From Prevotella sp902465605 (GTDB lineage Bacteria > Bacteroidota > Bacteroidia > Bacteroidales > Bacteroidaceae): 64,000 nt of DNA. A program made the translations under genes and the position numbers. Below the pieces are notes generated by a model, which worked only from the letters and a program-made list of their open reading frames with translations, ran no database searches and was not told the DNA's origin. The stretch is taken from contig CABQNT010000001.1 of assembly GCA_902465605.1 (NCBI GenBank), positions 248,001 through 312,000 on the forward strand, written 5' to 3'. Shown here one piece after another: positions 7,687 to 16,012 of this stretch; position 1 is the first letter of the stretch, and each line of letters starts with the position of its first letter.

Positions 7687-7933
7687 ATTTCTCAAAACAC
7701 TCTTTTCTTATGATTCCATAAGTGAGCGTTTTGTCTCTTCTGAATGTTTGGAAATCTTTTAATAATGGAAGGTCTGGATTAAATGCATACAGTAAATATT
7801 CAATATCTCTGTTTATCTCATAATATGAGGTTTGGTCATTTGTGAAGTTGGTTTGCGCTTCTTTTTGATATTCAGCTTCAAGATGTTGCAATATTTCTTC
7901 GGCTTTGATTTTGAATTTTTGATTTCCCATCAT
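7628..7933 (-). CDS. Hypothetical protein convergent to the early operon
   Basis: A 101-aa helical, charged protein, not recognised (for example EEILQHLEAEYQKEAQ). I start it at the MM pair at 7933 and not at 7963, because residues before it look like untranslated leader. It overlaps the 3' end of the plus-strand gene at 7399 by 59 bp, tail to tail. It could be a cargo gene or a spurious frame; its amino-acid composition looks like a real protein. Confidence 0.45.
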   Translation of the reverse strand: MMGNQKFKIKAEEILQHLEAEYQKEAQTNFTNDQTSYYEINRDIEYLLYAFNPDLPLLKDFQTFRRDKTLTYGIIRKECFEKSKQFLLYFLEYLEEYCDIS

Positions 7934-7979
7934 ATAAAAGTTTTGAAAATTAGACAAATGCAAAGATAAATAAAAATAC

Positions 7980-8056
7980 GGAGGGGCGGCACGCCTGCAT
8001 ACATTTTTTGAAAGTTAGACAGATTCACTTCATAGGTGTGCGCCCTCCACTTTTTT
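7980..8056. terminator. Imperfect hairpin with T-run
   Basis: GGAGGGGCGGCACGCCT (7980-7996) faces AGGTGTGCGCCCTCC (8034-8048) followed by ACTTTTTTAAC. It lies between the minus-strand gene start and the antirepressor gene. Two related copies of TTTTGAAA(A/G)TTAGACA lie nearby, at about 7941-7957 and 8006-8022. Confidence 0.4.
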
Positions 8057-8094
8057 AACAACGAAAAAAACGAATAATTAAAAATACTGAAAAC

Positions 8095-8991
8095 ATGGAA
8101 ACGACAATCACGATTTTTACCAACCCCACGTTCGGGGAAATTCGCACAGCAGGGACAGCGGATGAGCCGATGTTTTGCTTGTCAGATGTGTGCAGAGTGT
8201 TGGAACTTTCCAACATATCGGAAACGAGAAAAAGGTTGAAGACCCCCGGGGTCAGTTCAATTGAAGTAGGGGTGCAGACCGGCATAAAGAAAGACGGTAC
8301 GCCAGCGATTCAGAAAATGGACATGATTTTCATCAATGAGCAAAACCTCTACAAGGTGATCATGCGCTCGGACAAGCCACAGGCGGAGCCGTTTCAAGAC
8401 TGGGTGTGCGGTGAGGTGCTGCCTACCATTCGCAAGACAGGCGGCTACATTGCCGCCAATGCACAGATGACGGACGAGGAAATCATGGCGACAGCGTTGC
8501 GCATTGGTGAAGCGACCATACGGAAACGGGACGAACGCATCAGACAGTTGGAAGCGGAAGCGAAACAGAAGGACGTGCTGATAAGCGATATGCGCAAGGG
8601 TAACGACTACTTGAACACCATTTTGCAAAGCAACGGCACCGTGACGACGACACAGATAGCGCAAGACTACGGCATGAGTGCCATGGCACTGAACAGGAAG
8701 CTGGCGGAAATGCGTGTGCAGCATAAGGTGAACGGTCAGTGGATATTGTATGCAACGCATCAGGCAAAAGGGTATGTACACAGCCGAACGCTGAACTTGA
8801 CGCACAGAGACGGCCGACCGTATACTTGCATGGTGACGGAATGGACACAAAGGGGCAGGCTGTTTTTGTATGATGCGCTGAAAGAGGTGGGCGTGCTGCC
8901 GGTGATAGAGAGAAGAACGGCAGCCTCCCCTAACCCCTCCGAAGGAGGGGGATACAGGCAGACGGAACGCTATCAAATCGTAAACTCGTAA
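8095..8991 (+). CDS. Phage antirepressor (BRO-N / KilAC)
   Basis: A 298-aa protein with an N-terminal BRO domain (residues ~1-115: FGEIRTAG, MFCLSDVCRVLELSN, IFINEQNLYKVIMRSDKPQA, DWVCGEVLPTIRKTGGY) and a C-terminal KilAC-type DNA-binding region (VTTTQIAQDYGMSAMALNR). Such proteins counter the repressor or modulate phage transcription. The last ~23 residues (AASPNPSEGGG and on) are encoded by a REP element and the microrepeat after it, so the native C-terminus was probably shorter and extended by the repeat. Confidence 0.88.
   Translation: METTITIFTNPTFGEIRTAGTADEPMFCLSDVCRVLELSNISETRKRLKTPGVSSIEVGVQTGIKKDGTPAIQKMDMIFINEQNLYKVIMRSDKPQAEPFQDWVCGEVLPTIRKTGGYIAANAQMTDEEIMATALRIGEATIRKRDERIRQLEAEAKQKDVLISDMRKGNDYLNTILQSNGTVTTTQIAQDYGMSAMALNRKLAEMRVQHKVNGQWILYATHQAKGYVHSRTLNLTHRDGRPYTCMVTEWTQRGRLFLYDALKEVGVLPVIERRTAASPNPSEGGGYRQTERYQIVNS
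8932..8951 (+). repeat. REP-like palindrome, copy 2 (inside the antirepressor gene end)
   Basis: AGCCTCCCCTAACCCCTCCG followed by GAAGGAGGGG; translated in frame as SPNPSEGG. With copy 3 at 9015, in opposite orientation, it forms an inverted pair. Confidence 0.85.
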
Positions 8992-9014
8992 ACTCAAAAA
9001 GGCTGTCTTTCTAC

Positions 9015-9044
9015 TCCCCTCCTTCGGAGGGGCCGGGGGAGGCT
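9015..9044 (-). repeat. REP-like palindrome, copy 3 (inverted)
   Basis: Reverse orientation of the same element, ending CCGGGGGAGGCT. It is paired head to head with copy 2 across about 63 bp. Confidence 0.85.
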
Positions 9045-9065
9045 CTTTGTAAACTATCGTAAGAC

Positions 9066-9230
9066 ATGAAACAGAAGATCATGAAATGGGCGGCAAGGCC
9101 TAACGGATTTTACACCAAGATGACGGGCGAGCGATGCACGAACGGTGAGGTGGTGATGAGTAACGTGGTGCTGGTGGCATTCTTGCTGGTGACGTTTGGG
9201 TTGGTGGGAGTGATAGAGAGCCTCCCCTAA
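9066..9230 (+). CDS. Small single-pass membrane protein, unknown
   Basis: A 54-aa ORF with a polar N-terminus (MKQKIMKWAARPNGFYTK) and one hydrophobic helix (VVLVAFLLVTFGLVGV). Not recognised. Its final codons SLP and the TAA stop come from REP copy 4, so the repeat defines its end. It has a clean ATG and sits in the early operon. Confidence 0.5.
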   Translation: MKQKIMKWAARPNGFYTKMTGERCTNGEVVMSNVVLVAFLLVTFGLVGVIESLP

Positions 9231-9248
9231 CCCCTCCAAAGGAGGGGA
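9219..9248 (+). repeat. REP-like palindrome, copy 4
   Basis: AGCCTCCCCTAA then CCCCTCCAAAGGAGGGG. Its TAA is the stop codon of the 54-aa gene. Confidence 0.85.
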
Positions 9249-9267
9249 ATACTGGTGAATATGGACT

Positions 9268-9300
9268 ATCAACTCGTGAACTGAAAACTTGTAAACTTAA
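9268..9300 (+). repeat. AACTCGTGAA-type microrepeat
   Basis: Loose tandem 8-9-mers of AACTcGTgA/ACTTGTAA running up to the next start codon; low complexity and A-rich. Confidence 0.6.
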
Positions 9301-9315
9301 AAAAAATAATACGAC

Positions 9316-9642
9316 ATGAAAGATGACTTGAAATATTTGAATGACGGGCTGCCAGGCATGGACGATGAGACGGTGGTGCAGCTCACGGCAGGTGACTTGC
9401 GCACGTTCGCCGAGGACGTGGCCAGGAAGATGCTCGATGGGTTTGGCGGGCAAAGGCATGACGGCGACATCAGCTTGATGACGACGGACGATGCGGCGAT
9501 GCGGCTTGGGCTATCAACCGCCACCCTTTGGCGTTTGCGGAAAGAGGGTACGCTGACGGCCGTGAAAATTGGTGGATCGCTGAGGTATCGCAGGGAAGAC
9601 GTGGAAAGGTTTTTGAAGCGGTGCGCCAGAACGGATAAGTAA
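9316..9642 (+). CDS. Excisionase-type helix-turn-helix protein
   Basis: A 108-aa protein. Residues ~52-102 form a MerR/excisionase-like winged HTH (LMTTDDAAMRLGLSTATLWR, then LTAVKIGGSLRYRREDVERF). It could be the excisionase that directs the integrase or a transcription regulator; the integrase is 34 kb away on the linear prophage but only about 5.6 kb away once the phage circularises. Confidence 0.75.
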   Translation: MKDDLKYLNDGLPGMDDETVVQLTAGDLRTFAEDVARKMLDGFGGQRHDGDISLMTTDDAAMRLGLSTATLWRLRKEGTLTAVKIGGSLRYRREDVERFLKRCARTDK

Positions 9643-9668
9643 GTAACATTCATAAAAAAAAGTAAGCT

Positions 9669-9839
9669 ATGAAAGAGTTGGAAATGGAACAGATAAATCG
9701 CCTGGAAACGGCGATGCGTTGCCGCTGCAAATTGGTGGCAAAGGCACGGATAAGGGACATTGCGAGATTGTACGCAGAGAATGGCGTATGCTCGTATGAG
9801 GAGAAATACAACGAACTGATAGAAAAATACGATCTATGA
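9669..9839 (+). CDS. Small helical phage protein, unknown
   Basis: A 56-aa charged protein (MKELEMEQINRLETAMRC), helical throughout, not recognised. Its stop overlaps the next ATG as ATGA, so it is probably translationally coupled and real despite its size. Confidence 0.5.
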   Translation: MKELEMEQINRLETAMRCRCKLVAKARIRDIARLYAENGVCSYEEKYNELIEKYDL

Positions 9840-10132
9840 AAACCATCACATTTTACGAGAATAAGTATGAGGACAACCACCTCATGTTGTGCGGAATCTA
9901 TGTTGGCAAGGCTGGTAAGAATCTATGCCTGTCTGTGGTTGATGCGCTGCACTTCCTCAAGCGGCTCATCAGGCGTTACCCCTTTGCCGCATTATTCGTT
10001 GCCGTCTTCACGGCGGTGATATTCAGCTATGTGGAGATTGGTAAGGCAAGATCAGAAAGGGATAAACCCTCGCATGAGCTGTATGTGATGAAGCAGAAAA
10101 CAGAACAATTAGGAAACATTAAAAACAAATAA
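9836..10132 (+). CDS. Small membrane protein of the early operon
   Basis: A 98-aa protein with a hydrophobic stretch at about residues 51-67 (AALFVAVFTAVIFSYV) followed by a charged tail. Not recognised. Coupled to the previous ORF through an ATGA overlap. A possible 18-codon minigene (10138-10194) follows before the methyltransferase, but I see no support for it. Confidence 0.55.
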   Translation: MKTITFYENKYEDNHLMLCGIYVGKAGKNLCLSVVDALHFLKRLIRRYPFAALFVAVFTAVIFSYVEIGKARSERDKPSHELYVMKQKTEQLGNIKNK

Positions 10133-10211
10133 AGCAATGAAAACCAAAACTTATAGCAACAGTCGTGTTGAACATTTATCTATGAACAACTAAAACGCTA
10201 CTAAACAAAAT

Positions 10212-11228
10212 ATGACACATGCATCAATTTTCAGTGGGATAGGCGGAGCAGAGCTTGCTGCATCGTGGATGGGCTGGCAAAACCTATTTCATTGTGAAAT
10301 ACAGGAGTTTCCAAGGAAAGTATTAGAATATTGGTATCCAAAATCAATTAGTTATGAAGACATCAAAAAAACAGATTTTAAAAAATGGAGAGGTAGGGTC
10401 GACGTTCTTACTGGAGGATTCCCTTGTCAACCGTTCAGCATCGCGGGCAAGCGTGCAGGAGCGGACGATAACCGTTACCTCTGGCCGGAGATGCTACGAG
10501 CGATACGTGAGATACAGCCAGCTTGGGTTGTTTGCGAAAATGTTGCTGGAATCATTAATATGGTACAGCCCAGCGATGAGGTTAAAATGGGATGCACAGA
10601 CGATTTATTCGAGAAGAATTACATATACAGAAAGGAGCAGGAATACACACTCTCAGTCATCTGCAAAGACCTTGAGCGTGCGGGATATGCGGTCCAACCG
10701 TTTGTTATTCCGGCTTGTGCCGTCGGCGCGCCTCACAGACGAGACAGAGTGTGGATTGTTGCCAACCGTGCAGACGCAAGGGCTGAAGATTTGCAACGAG
10801 AATGGCAAGACGGAATTTCTAAATCCTCTTTTGCTTCCCACACCGACAGCAATAGACAAAGGAACAGGAAGAATAAACAAATCTTTGAGCAAAAATGCAA
10901 GAGAACGACCAACATTGGCAAAATGTGCAAAAATGCAGCTTCTTCCGACACCAAAGACGGCAGCGGAAACAAATCTGAAACATCACAACAGACAGAAAGT
11001 AAACCTGACCGAGAAAAATTCCCACAGAATTGGTGGCGGAACTTCCCAACTCAATCCCCTATATGTAACCGAGATGATGGGCTTCCCTTTGACGTGGCTG
11101 ACCTTGCCGTTTCTTTCTCAAAATGGAGGAAAGAATCAATCAAGGCGTTAGGTAACGCCTGGGTACCACAGGTAGCATACGAGATATTTAAGACAATAGA
11201 ACAATTGGAGAACATTAAAAACAGGTAA
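10212..11228 (+). CDS. DNA (cytosine-5) methyltransferase
   Basis: A 338-aa orphan C5-methyltransferase: SAM-binding motif I SIFSGIGGAEL (res ~5-15), catalytic motif IV GGFPCQPFS (Cys72), motif VI ENVAG (109-113), motif VIII HRRDRVW (175-181), a variable target-recognition region (185-290), and motif X ALGNAWVPQVAYEIF (312-326). No restriction enzyme gene is adjacent, so it probably shields phage DNA from host restriction. The target-recognition region also carries an open +1 frame with protein-like content (see findings). Confidence 0.93.
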   Translation: MTHASIFSGIGGAELAASWMGWQNLFHCEIQEFPRKVLEYWYPKSISYEDIKKTDFKKWRGRVDVLTGGFPCQPFSIAGKRAGADDNRYLWPEMLRAIREIQPAWVVCENVAGIINMVQPSDEVKMGCTDDLFEKNYIYRKEQEYTLSVICKDLERAGYAVQPFVIPACAVGAPHRRDRVWIVANRADARAEDLQREWQDGISKSSFASHTDSNRQRNRKNKQIFEQKCKRTTNIGKMCKNAASSDTKDGSGNKSETSQQTESKPDREKFPQNWWRNFPTQSPICNRDDGLPFDVADLAVSFSKWRKESIKALGNAWVPQVAYEIFKTIEQLENIKNR

Positions 11229-11232
11229 GACA

Positions 11233-11487
11233 ATGAAAGTAGACGGAGTAGAAATTACAAAGCAAGAGTTTAAAGATTGTAATAAATTGTATCTGAGCTT
11301 GATGAGGGTTTTTGATGATAAAGACTTAGTAATGCGACTACCAGCATTTATGACTTCATTAGCGTATTTTTTGTCAGAAATGTCTGAGATAGCAGCGAAA
11401 TACGGTATCAATAAGGACGACTTTATTGACAGCTTGGCGACAGCCACTAAGCATGTTAATGAGTTGAAAGATAGAAAAAACAAGTAA
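11233..11487 (+). CDS. Hypothetical early phage protein
   Basis: An 84-aa helical acidic protein; no recognised domain. It starts 4 bp after the methyltransferase stop and ends 4 bp before the next gene, so it is a true operon member. Helices such as LPAFMTSLAYFLSEMSEIAA are amphipathic, not membrane-spanning. Confidence 0.6.
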   Translation: MKVDGVEITKQEFKDCNKLYLSLMRVFDDKDLVMRLPAFMTSLAYFLSEMSEIAAKYGINKDDFIDSLATATKHVNELKDRKNK

Positions 11488-11491
11488 AGCT

Positions 11492-11740
11492 ATGGAAACA
11501 AACAAAATAAACAACGGCTGCAAAAGCCAAAACGACAATGAAATTGGAGGAACCGAAGATGATATCATAGCAAAAGTTGTAATAACAGAATGGGGCGAGC
11601 TGGCAATCGTGGAGAAGCTACTGTCGGACTATACGCAACACACATCAGAACGAAAAGACACACGCGTAGTGCATGCAAGGAATTTGTTGCCACGAATAAC
11701 CAAAGCCTTGCTTGCCGCAACTGAAAAACTGGAACTTTGA
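11492..11740 (+). CDS. Hypothetical early phage protein
   Basis: An 82-aa protein, polar N-terminus (METNKINNGCKSQNDNE) and a helical remainder. Not recognised. Tightly spaced after the previous gene. Confidence 0.55.
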   Translation: METNKINNGCKSQNDNEIGGTEDDIIAKVVITEWGELAIVEKLLSDYTQHTSERKDTRVVHARNLLPRITKALLAATEKLEL

Positions 11741-11783
11741 ACTTTGTTTACTTTGAACATTGAGAAACAATTAGGAAAGAATA

Positions 11784-12170
11784 ATGAAAATAGATAATGA
11801 CAACACGCCTATTGTGATGCGTGGAAAAATAAAAGACAGAACTACCTATGCACGGCTGCCGATTAAAAACAAATACCCCCTACCCACAAAAGATACACAT
11901 CCGATGGAAGCTGTGTGGATGCGTCTTCGCTATGCCGCTTTTTGCATAAGGGAGCAAAGGTATGAAGAAGCACACAGAGCATTGTTCTTGGCTGCTGATG
12001 ACTTAGAGAGCATGCAGTTTGTCTATGAGGAAGGTGGCAGCATGATAACGGCTCACTTGCATGGCGGACTTTTTTACGAAGAAGATAGAAACAAGACGTA
12101 CAGGGATGAAACTTTTAACTTAAAAAATAATCAACAACAACTAGGAAAGAAAAATGAAAATAACGTTTAG
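11784..12170 (+). CDS. Hypothetical early phage protein
   Basis: A 128-aa protein, not recognised. The centre is helical and rich in aromatic residues (AVWMRLRYAAFCIREQRYEEAHRAL is split across two helices). Its 3' end overlaps the SbcC-like gene start by 17 bp, so the two are probably coupled and may act together in recombination. Confidence 0.55.
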   Translation: MKIDNDNTPIVMRGKIKDRTTYARLPIKNKYPLPTKDTHPMEAVWMRLRYAAFCIREQRYEEAHRALFLAADDLESMQFVYEEGGSMITAHLHGGLFYEEDRNKTYRDETFNLKNNQQQLGKKNENNV

Positions 12171-14112
12171 AAAATTAGTAATCAAGAACTTCAAAGGAAT
12201 AGAGAAACTTGAGATTAACTACGATGCGAGCGTGACGAACATCTTAGGTGCGAATCACACGGGAAAGACCACCACGGCAGACGCCATTATGTGGGTGCTG
12301 TTTGGAAAAAACAGCGAGGGTCAGGCGAAATTCGGTATCAGTCCGAAAGACAAAGAAAACAACATCATACCAAATCTTGAAAACATGGTGGAGCTGACCA
12401 TGGCGGTGGACGAACATGTATATGCGCTGCGGAAAGTGCGCAAGGGTGTGACGAATAAGAAAGATGAGCGAACTGGCAACACGGTAGAGTGTTTCATCAA
12501 CGACAGACGGCTGACACTCAAAGACTATCAGGCGGAAATAGATGCGATTTGCCCTGAAAATCTTTTCAAGGCAATAACCAGTCCACAATACTTCAACAGC
12601 TTGACAGCCGATCAACAGCGAGCGTTGTTGGTGAAAATGGTGGGTGAAACATCCCCTGAGCAAGTGGCAGCAGGTGATAAGGACTTTGCGGCAATGCTGA
12701 AAGAGATGATCGGCATAGATTTGAAAGCCTACCGTGAGCATCTGTCGTACCAGATGAAGCAGGTAGAAGAAAGTCTGTCGGCACTACCCGAGCGAATTAC
12801 AGAGAACGAGGAAATGCGGCAGCAGCTACAAGATGCTGGGACAAACTTTGCTGCCATGCGGAAACGATTAGATGAGATAGAGGGAGCCATCAAAAAGTAT
12901 GACGAGCAGTTGCTTGACAGCACGGCAGCAGTGACACAGCAGCAACAGCAGCGTGCGGAACTTAGGAAGCGTATCGGAGACATAGAAAAAGAACAGCAGA
13001 CAATTAGGTATCGAATTGACACGGAAAACAGAAAACAAACAAAACAGTATGACGATAAGATTGCCGACTTGGAATATCAAGTAAAAGACATAAGTAAAAA
13101 TATTGACAGAAAAACCGATGAGATACAACGCCACGAGCAAGATTTGCAAAGCATTGAACTGCACGTAGCAGATTTCAGAAAGCGGTGGCAGGAAGTGGAA
13201 GCAGAGACATTTGAGTGGGACACCACCAAGGAAATATGCCCGACATGTGGACAGCCGTTGCCAGTCATTGACGTGGAACGATTGAAGAAAGAAGCCAACG
13301 ACCGCTGGATGAACGCCCACATGGCAAAACAAGACGCACTTGACGCAGAGGTGACCAATATAAAAGAGCGGAAAAGGCGTGCTGAGGCAGCGTTGTTTGA
13401 CGGCAGGTTGCAGCTGGAAACGCTGAAAGAACAACAGGCAGCGGCCGAGCGACAATTGGATGAAGCAAGGCAGGAAACGGTTGTATCATGCAAGGCGGAA
13501 GATGACGATCGGTGGGCAGAGCTGGAAAGCGAGCGCGAGCAGCTGACGCATCAATTAAACATCATGACAGCAGAGGTAATGGGTAGCGGTGACAATCAGA
13601 TTATCTTACAAAACAAAGCAGACTTGCAAAAGCAGCGTGACCAACTGAAAGCAAATCTTGGACGTGAAAATTTGATTGCGATGCGTACTGAACGTATTGA
13701 AGAACTATCGGAACAGATGCGGACGTTGAATCAGCAACTCACCGAGTTGGAAAGCAAAGACTACACGGCAAACAGATTTGAAAACGCCATGATTAAGGAC
13801 TTGGAAAACAGGGTGAACGGCCTTTTCGACTTGGTGAGGTTCAGTATGTTTGAGACGTTGCTCAACGGCTCAACAAGGCCAACGTGCGTGATGACGATGC
13901 ATGGTGTGCCGTGTAATGACTTATCCAATAGCGAGAAAATCAACGCTGGCATTGACTTGATAAAAGCTATGAGCAGGTACAACGATGTTTATGCGCCTAT
14001 CATCATCGACAATGCGGAGAGCTGCAACCACATATTGCCTACCGAGTGCCAGCAGATAAGGCTTGTGGTGAGCATGGACGAAAAACTGACAATAATTAAG
14101 AGCCTCCCCTAA
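12154..14112 (+). CDS. SbcC/Rad50-like AAA ATPase
   Basis: A 652-aa SMC-type protein: Walker A GANHTGKTT (res ~33-40), long coiled coils (about 180-560), a zinc-hook CPTCG at residue ~362 in the middle of the coils, an ABC signature-like DLSNSEKIN, and Walker B APIIIDNAES near the C-terminus. It probably works with the adjacent RecT in phage recombination or end processing; no separate SbcD nuclease is seen. The last three residues (SLP) and the stop come from REP copy 5. Confidence 0.88.
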   Translation: MKITFRKLVIKNFKGIEKLEINYDASVTNILGANHTGKTTTADAIMWVLFGKNSEGQAKFGISPKDKENNIIPNLENMVELTMAVDEHVYALRKVRKGVTNKKDERTGNTVECFINDRRLTLKDYQAEIDAICPENLFKAITSPQYFNSLTADQQRALLVKMVGETSPEQVAAGDKDFAAMLKEMIGIDLKAYREHLSYQMKQVEESLSALPERITENEEMRQQLQDAGTNFAAMRKRLDEIEGAIKKYDEQLLDSTAAVTQQQQQRAELRKRIGDIEKEQQTIRYRIDTENRKQTKQYDDKIADLEYQVKDISKNIDRKTDEIQRHEQDLQSIELHVADFRKRWQEVEAETFEWDTTKEICPTCGQPLPVIDVERLKKEANDRWMNAHMAKQDALDAEVTNIKERKRRAEAALFDGRLQLETLKEQQAAAERQLDEARQETVVSCKAEDDDRWAELESEREQLTHQLNIMTAEVMGSGDNQIILQNKADLQKQRDQLKANLGRENLIAMRTERIEELSEQMRTLNQQLTELESKDYTANRFENAMIKDLENRVNGLFDLVRFSMFETLLNGSTRPTCVMTMHGVPCNDLSNSEKINAGIDLIKAMSRYNDVYAPIIIDNAESCNHILPTECQQIRLVVSMDEKLTIIKSLP

Positions 14113-14130
14113 CCCCTCCGAAGGAGGGGA
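14101..14130 (+). repeat. REP-like palindrome, copy 5
   Basis: AGCCTCCCCTAACCCCTCCG then AAGGAGGGGA. Its TAA terminates the SbcC-like gene. Confidence 0.88.
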
Positions 14131-14145
14131 ACAAAGACGGCTGGA

Positions 14146-14190
14146 GAACTAACGGCTCGTAAACTAAAATAACTTATAAACTTACAAAAC
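14146..14190 (+). repeat. AACTCGTAAACT-type microrepeat
   Basis: Runs of GAACTAAC, CTCGTAAACT, AACTTATAAACTTACAAAAC reaching the recT start. Confidence 0.6.
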
Positions 14191-14191
14191 A

Positions 14192-15091
14192 ATGGAAACA
14201 ACAAAAGAAAAACAAGTGGTAGAAACACAATTGGCTACACAAAACAAAACAGCCATCAAGAAGATTGGCGATGACATCGCTACAACAGTATTGGACAGAG
14301 TGAAGGAGTTGCAAGAAGGCGGACAGCTCATTTTGCCAAACGACTACAAAGCAGGTAATGCGCTAAAGAGTGCGTGGCTGTATTTGCAGACGATAGAAAC
14401 GAGGGATAAAAAAAGAGCACTCGACGCTTGCACCAAAGACAGCATCGCAAACTGTCTGCTGGAGATGGTGGTGCGTGGCGAACATCCAATGCAGCATTGC
14501 TATTTTATTCCGACAGGCAACCAGCTCACATTTTGGGAAAGATACACAGGCAAGCTGATGCGAGCCAAGCGAGACACAGACATTGCGAGCGTGAATGCTC
14601 AAGTGGTGTACGAGAAAGACAACTTTGTGTACACGGTGGACAATGACGGCTTGTTGCAATTAGTGAAGCATGAAACAAGTTTGGCGAACATTGACAATTC
14701 AAAGATAGTGGGTGCTTACGCCGTGGTGGTGAACAAGGACGGCTCAAAACGGCTTGAGGTGATGACCATGGACATGATTCGTAAAGCCTGGGAACAAGGC
14801 TCAATGAAAGGTGGCAGCGGTGCACATAGAAACTTCACCGACCAAATGGCGAAGAAGACCGTGATAGCGCGTGCGTGCAAAATAGCACTTGACAGCACGA
14901 AGGACGGCTACAAAGAAGAAGCTAAAGAAACCATGCAGCAGCACGATGATGATGAGATGATAGAGGTTGTCAGCGAATCGGAAAGTCAGCCGGCGAGATT
15001 GGAGGAACACCATGACGACTTTGAAGAAGCGGCAACAGCGGCAAGCGAGGATGTCACAGCGGCAAATAGCGTCAGAGCATGCCCGATTTAA
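14192..15091 (+). CDS. recT: RecT-family single-strand annealing protein
   Basis: A 299-aa recombinase that anneals complementary ssDNA. Family core is visible at residues ~85-245: the segment SIANCLLEMVVRGEHP, LTFWERYTGKLMRAKR, and the conserved AHRNFTDQMAKKTVIARACK. The C-terminal ~60 residues are acidic and low-complexity (DDDEMIEVVSESES), as in other RecT tails that contact partners. It follows the SbcC-like ATPase in the operon. Confidence 0.9.
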   Translation: METTKEKQVVETQLATQNKTAIKKIGDDIATTVLDRVKELQEGGQLILPNDYKAGNALKSAWLYLQTIETRDKKRALDACTKDSIANCLLEMVVRGEHPMQHCYFIPTGNQLTFWERYTGKLMRAKRDTDIASVNAQVVYEKDNFVYTVDNDGLLQLVKHETSLANIDNSKIVGAYAVVVNKDGSKRLEVMTMDMIRKAWEQGSMKGGSGAHRNFTDQMAKKTVIARACKIALDSTKDGYKEEAKETMQQHDDDEMIEVVSESESQPARLEEHHDDFEEAATAASEDVTAANSVRACPI

Positions 15092-15106
15092 GGAGTCTTT
15101 TTAGTT

Positions 15107-15186
15107 GACAAGTTGACAAGGTTACGAGTTCACGAGTTAATAGCCATTTACGGGTAAACTTAAAACTCATCTCCTTGTCAACTAAA
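15107..15186 (+). repeat. AAC/GTT-type microrepeat before the MBL-fold gene
   Basis: Loose repeats of TTGACAAG, GAGTTCACGAGTT and AACTTAAAACTC; both orientations of the AACTCGT motif are present. Confidence 0.45.
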
Positions 15187-15197
15187 CACATTGATAT

Positions 15198-16007
15198 ATG
15201 GACGTTGATGTAAAGAGTTTGTACGGCAATAGCATGTCTTTAGTTGTGTTAGGTAGTGGGAGTAGCGGAAATATGTACATACTTCAAAACAAGCATGAAG
15301 CACTCATCATTGAAGCTGGTGTGCCGTTCGACAATGAAGTTCGGAGAGCATTAGGTTGGGACACGACAAAAGTGGTGGGTGTGCTAGTGAGCCATCACCA
15401 TGCTGACCATGCAGGACATGCCAGGCAGATGACGGACATGGGTTTTAAGGTGTATTCGATACCCGAGGTAATTAAGCATTGCAAGTTGAGCGTTCCGTTT
15501 GCCGTTCCGATAGAGGTTGGCAGGTGGTGGTGGATAGGTGGCTACAAAGTGTTGCCGTTTCCGTTGGTGCATTACAATACCGACGGCACTCGCTGTCCTA
15601 TTTGCGGCTTTCTTATTGAGCATGAGGATTGTGGCCGGGTGTGTTTCTTTACCGATTGCGCTGACTTTAGTCGTGAGGTGATGACGGAAAACGGTATCGA
15701 AATAAAACCGTATGACTTTGCCAACATCAACCACTGGATGATTGAAGCCAACTACGACAACTATATTTTGTACCGTAGCAAGCTGGAGCCGTATCTCAAA
15801 GACCGTATCAAGATGAGCCACATGAGCATACAGCGAGCCGTGAAGACAGCAAAACGAATAGATCTAAGGCAGGCAAGGGAAATCGTGCTTATCCACCTAT
15901 CGGCTGGCAATGGCGATGAGCGGAAGTTCGTGCGTGAGATGCGTAAGGCAACAGGCAAGCGAGTGGTGGCAGCACACCGTGGAATGGTGGTTGATTTCAG
16001 CATATAA
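15198..16007 (+). CDS. MBL-fold metallohydrolase (YycJ-like)
   Basis: A 269-aa metallo-beta-lactamase-fold protein. The metal motif HHHADH lies in VSHHHADHAGH (res ~67), with further His/Asp ligands in FPLVHYN and FFTDCAD. Phage copies beside recT are probably nucleases or phosphodiesterases acting on nucleic acid, taking the place of a RecE-like exonuclease; that role is inferred. A small Cys pair (CPICG) could add a zinc. ATG codons at residues 1 and 13 are both possible starts. Confidence 0.82.
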   Translation: MDVDVKSLYGNSMSLVVLGSGSSGNMYILQNKHEALIIEAGVPFDNEVRRALGWDTTKVVGVLVSHHHADHAGHARQMTDMGFKVYSIPEVIKHCKLSVPFAVPIEVGRWWWIGGYKVLPFPLVHYNTDGTRCPICGFLIEHEDCGRVCFFTDCADFSREVMTENGIEIKPYDFANINHWMIEANYDNYILYRSKLEPYLKDRIKMSHMSIQRAVKTAKRIDLRQAREIVLIHLSAGNGDERKFVREMRKATGKRVVAAHRGMVVDFSI

Positions 16008-16012
16008 TAACG

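Noticed and set aside
10138..10194. 18-codon minigene before the methyltransferase
   Set aside because: Has an ATG and stop but no motif, no conserved look and could arise by chance.
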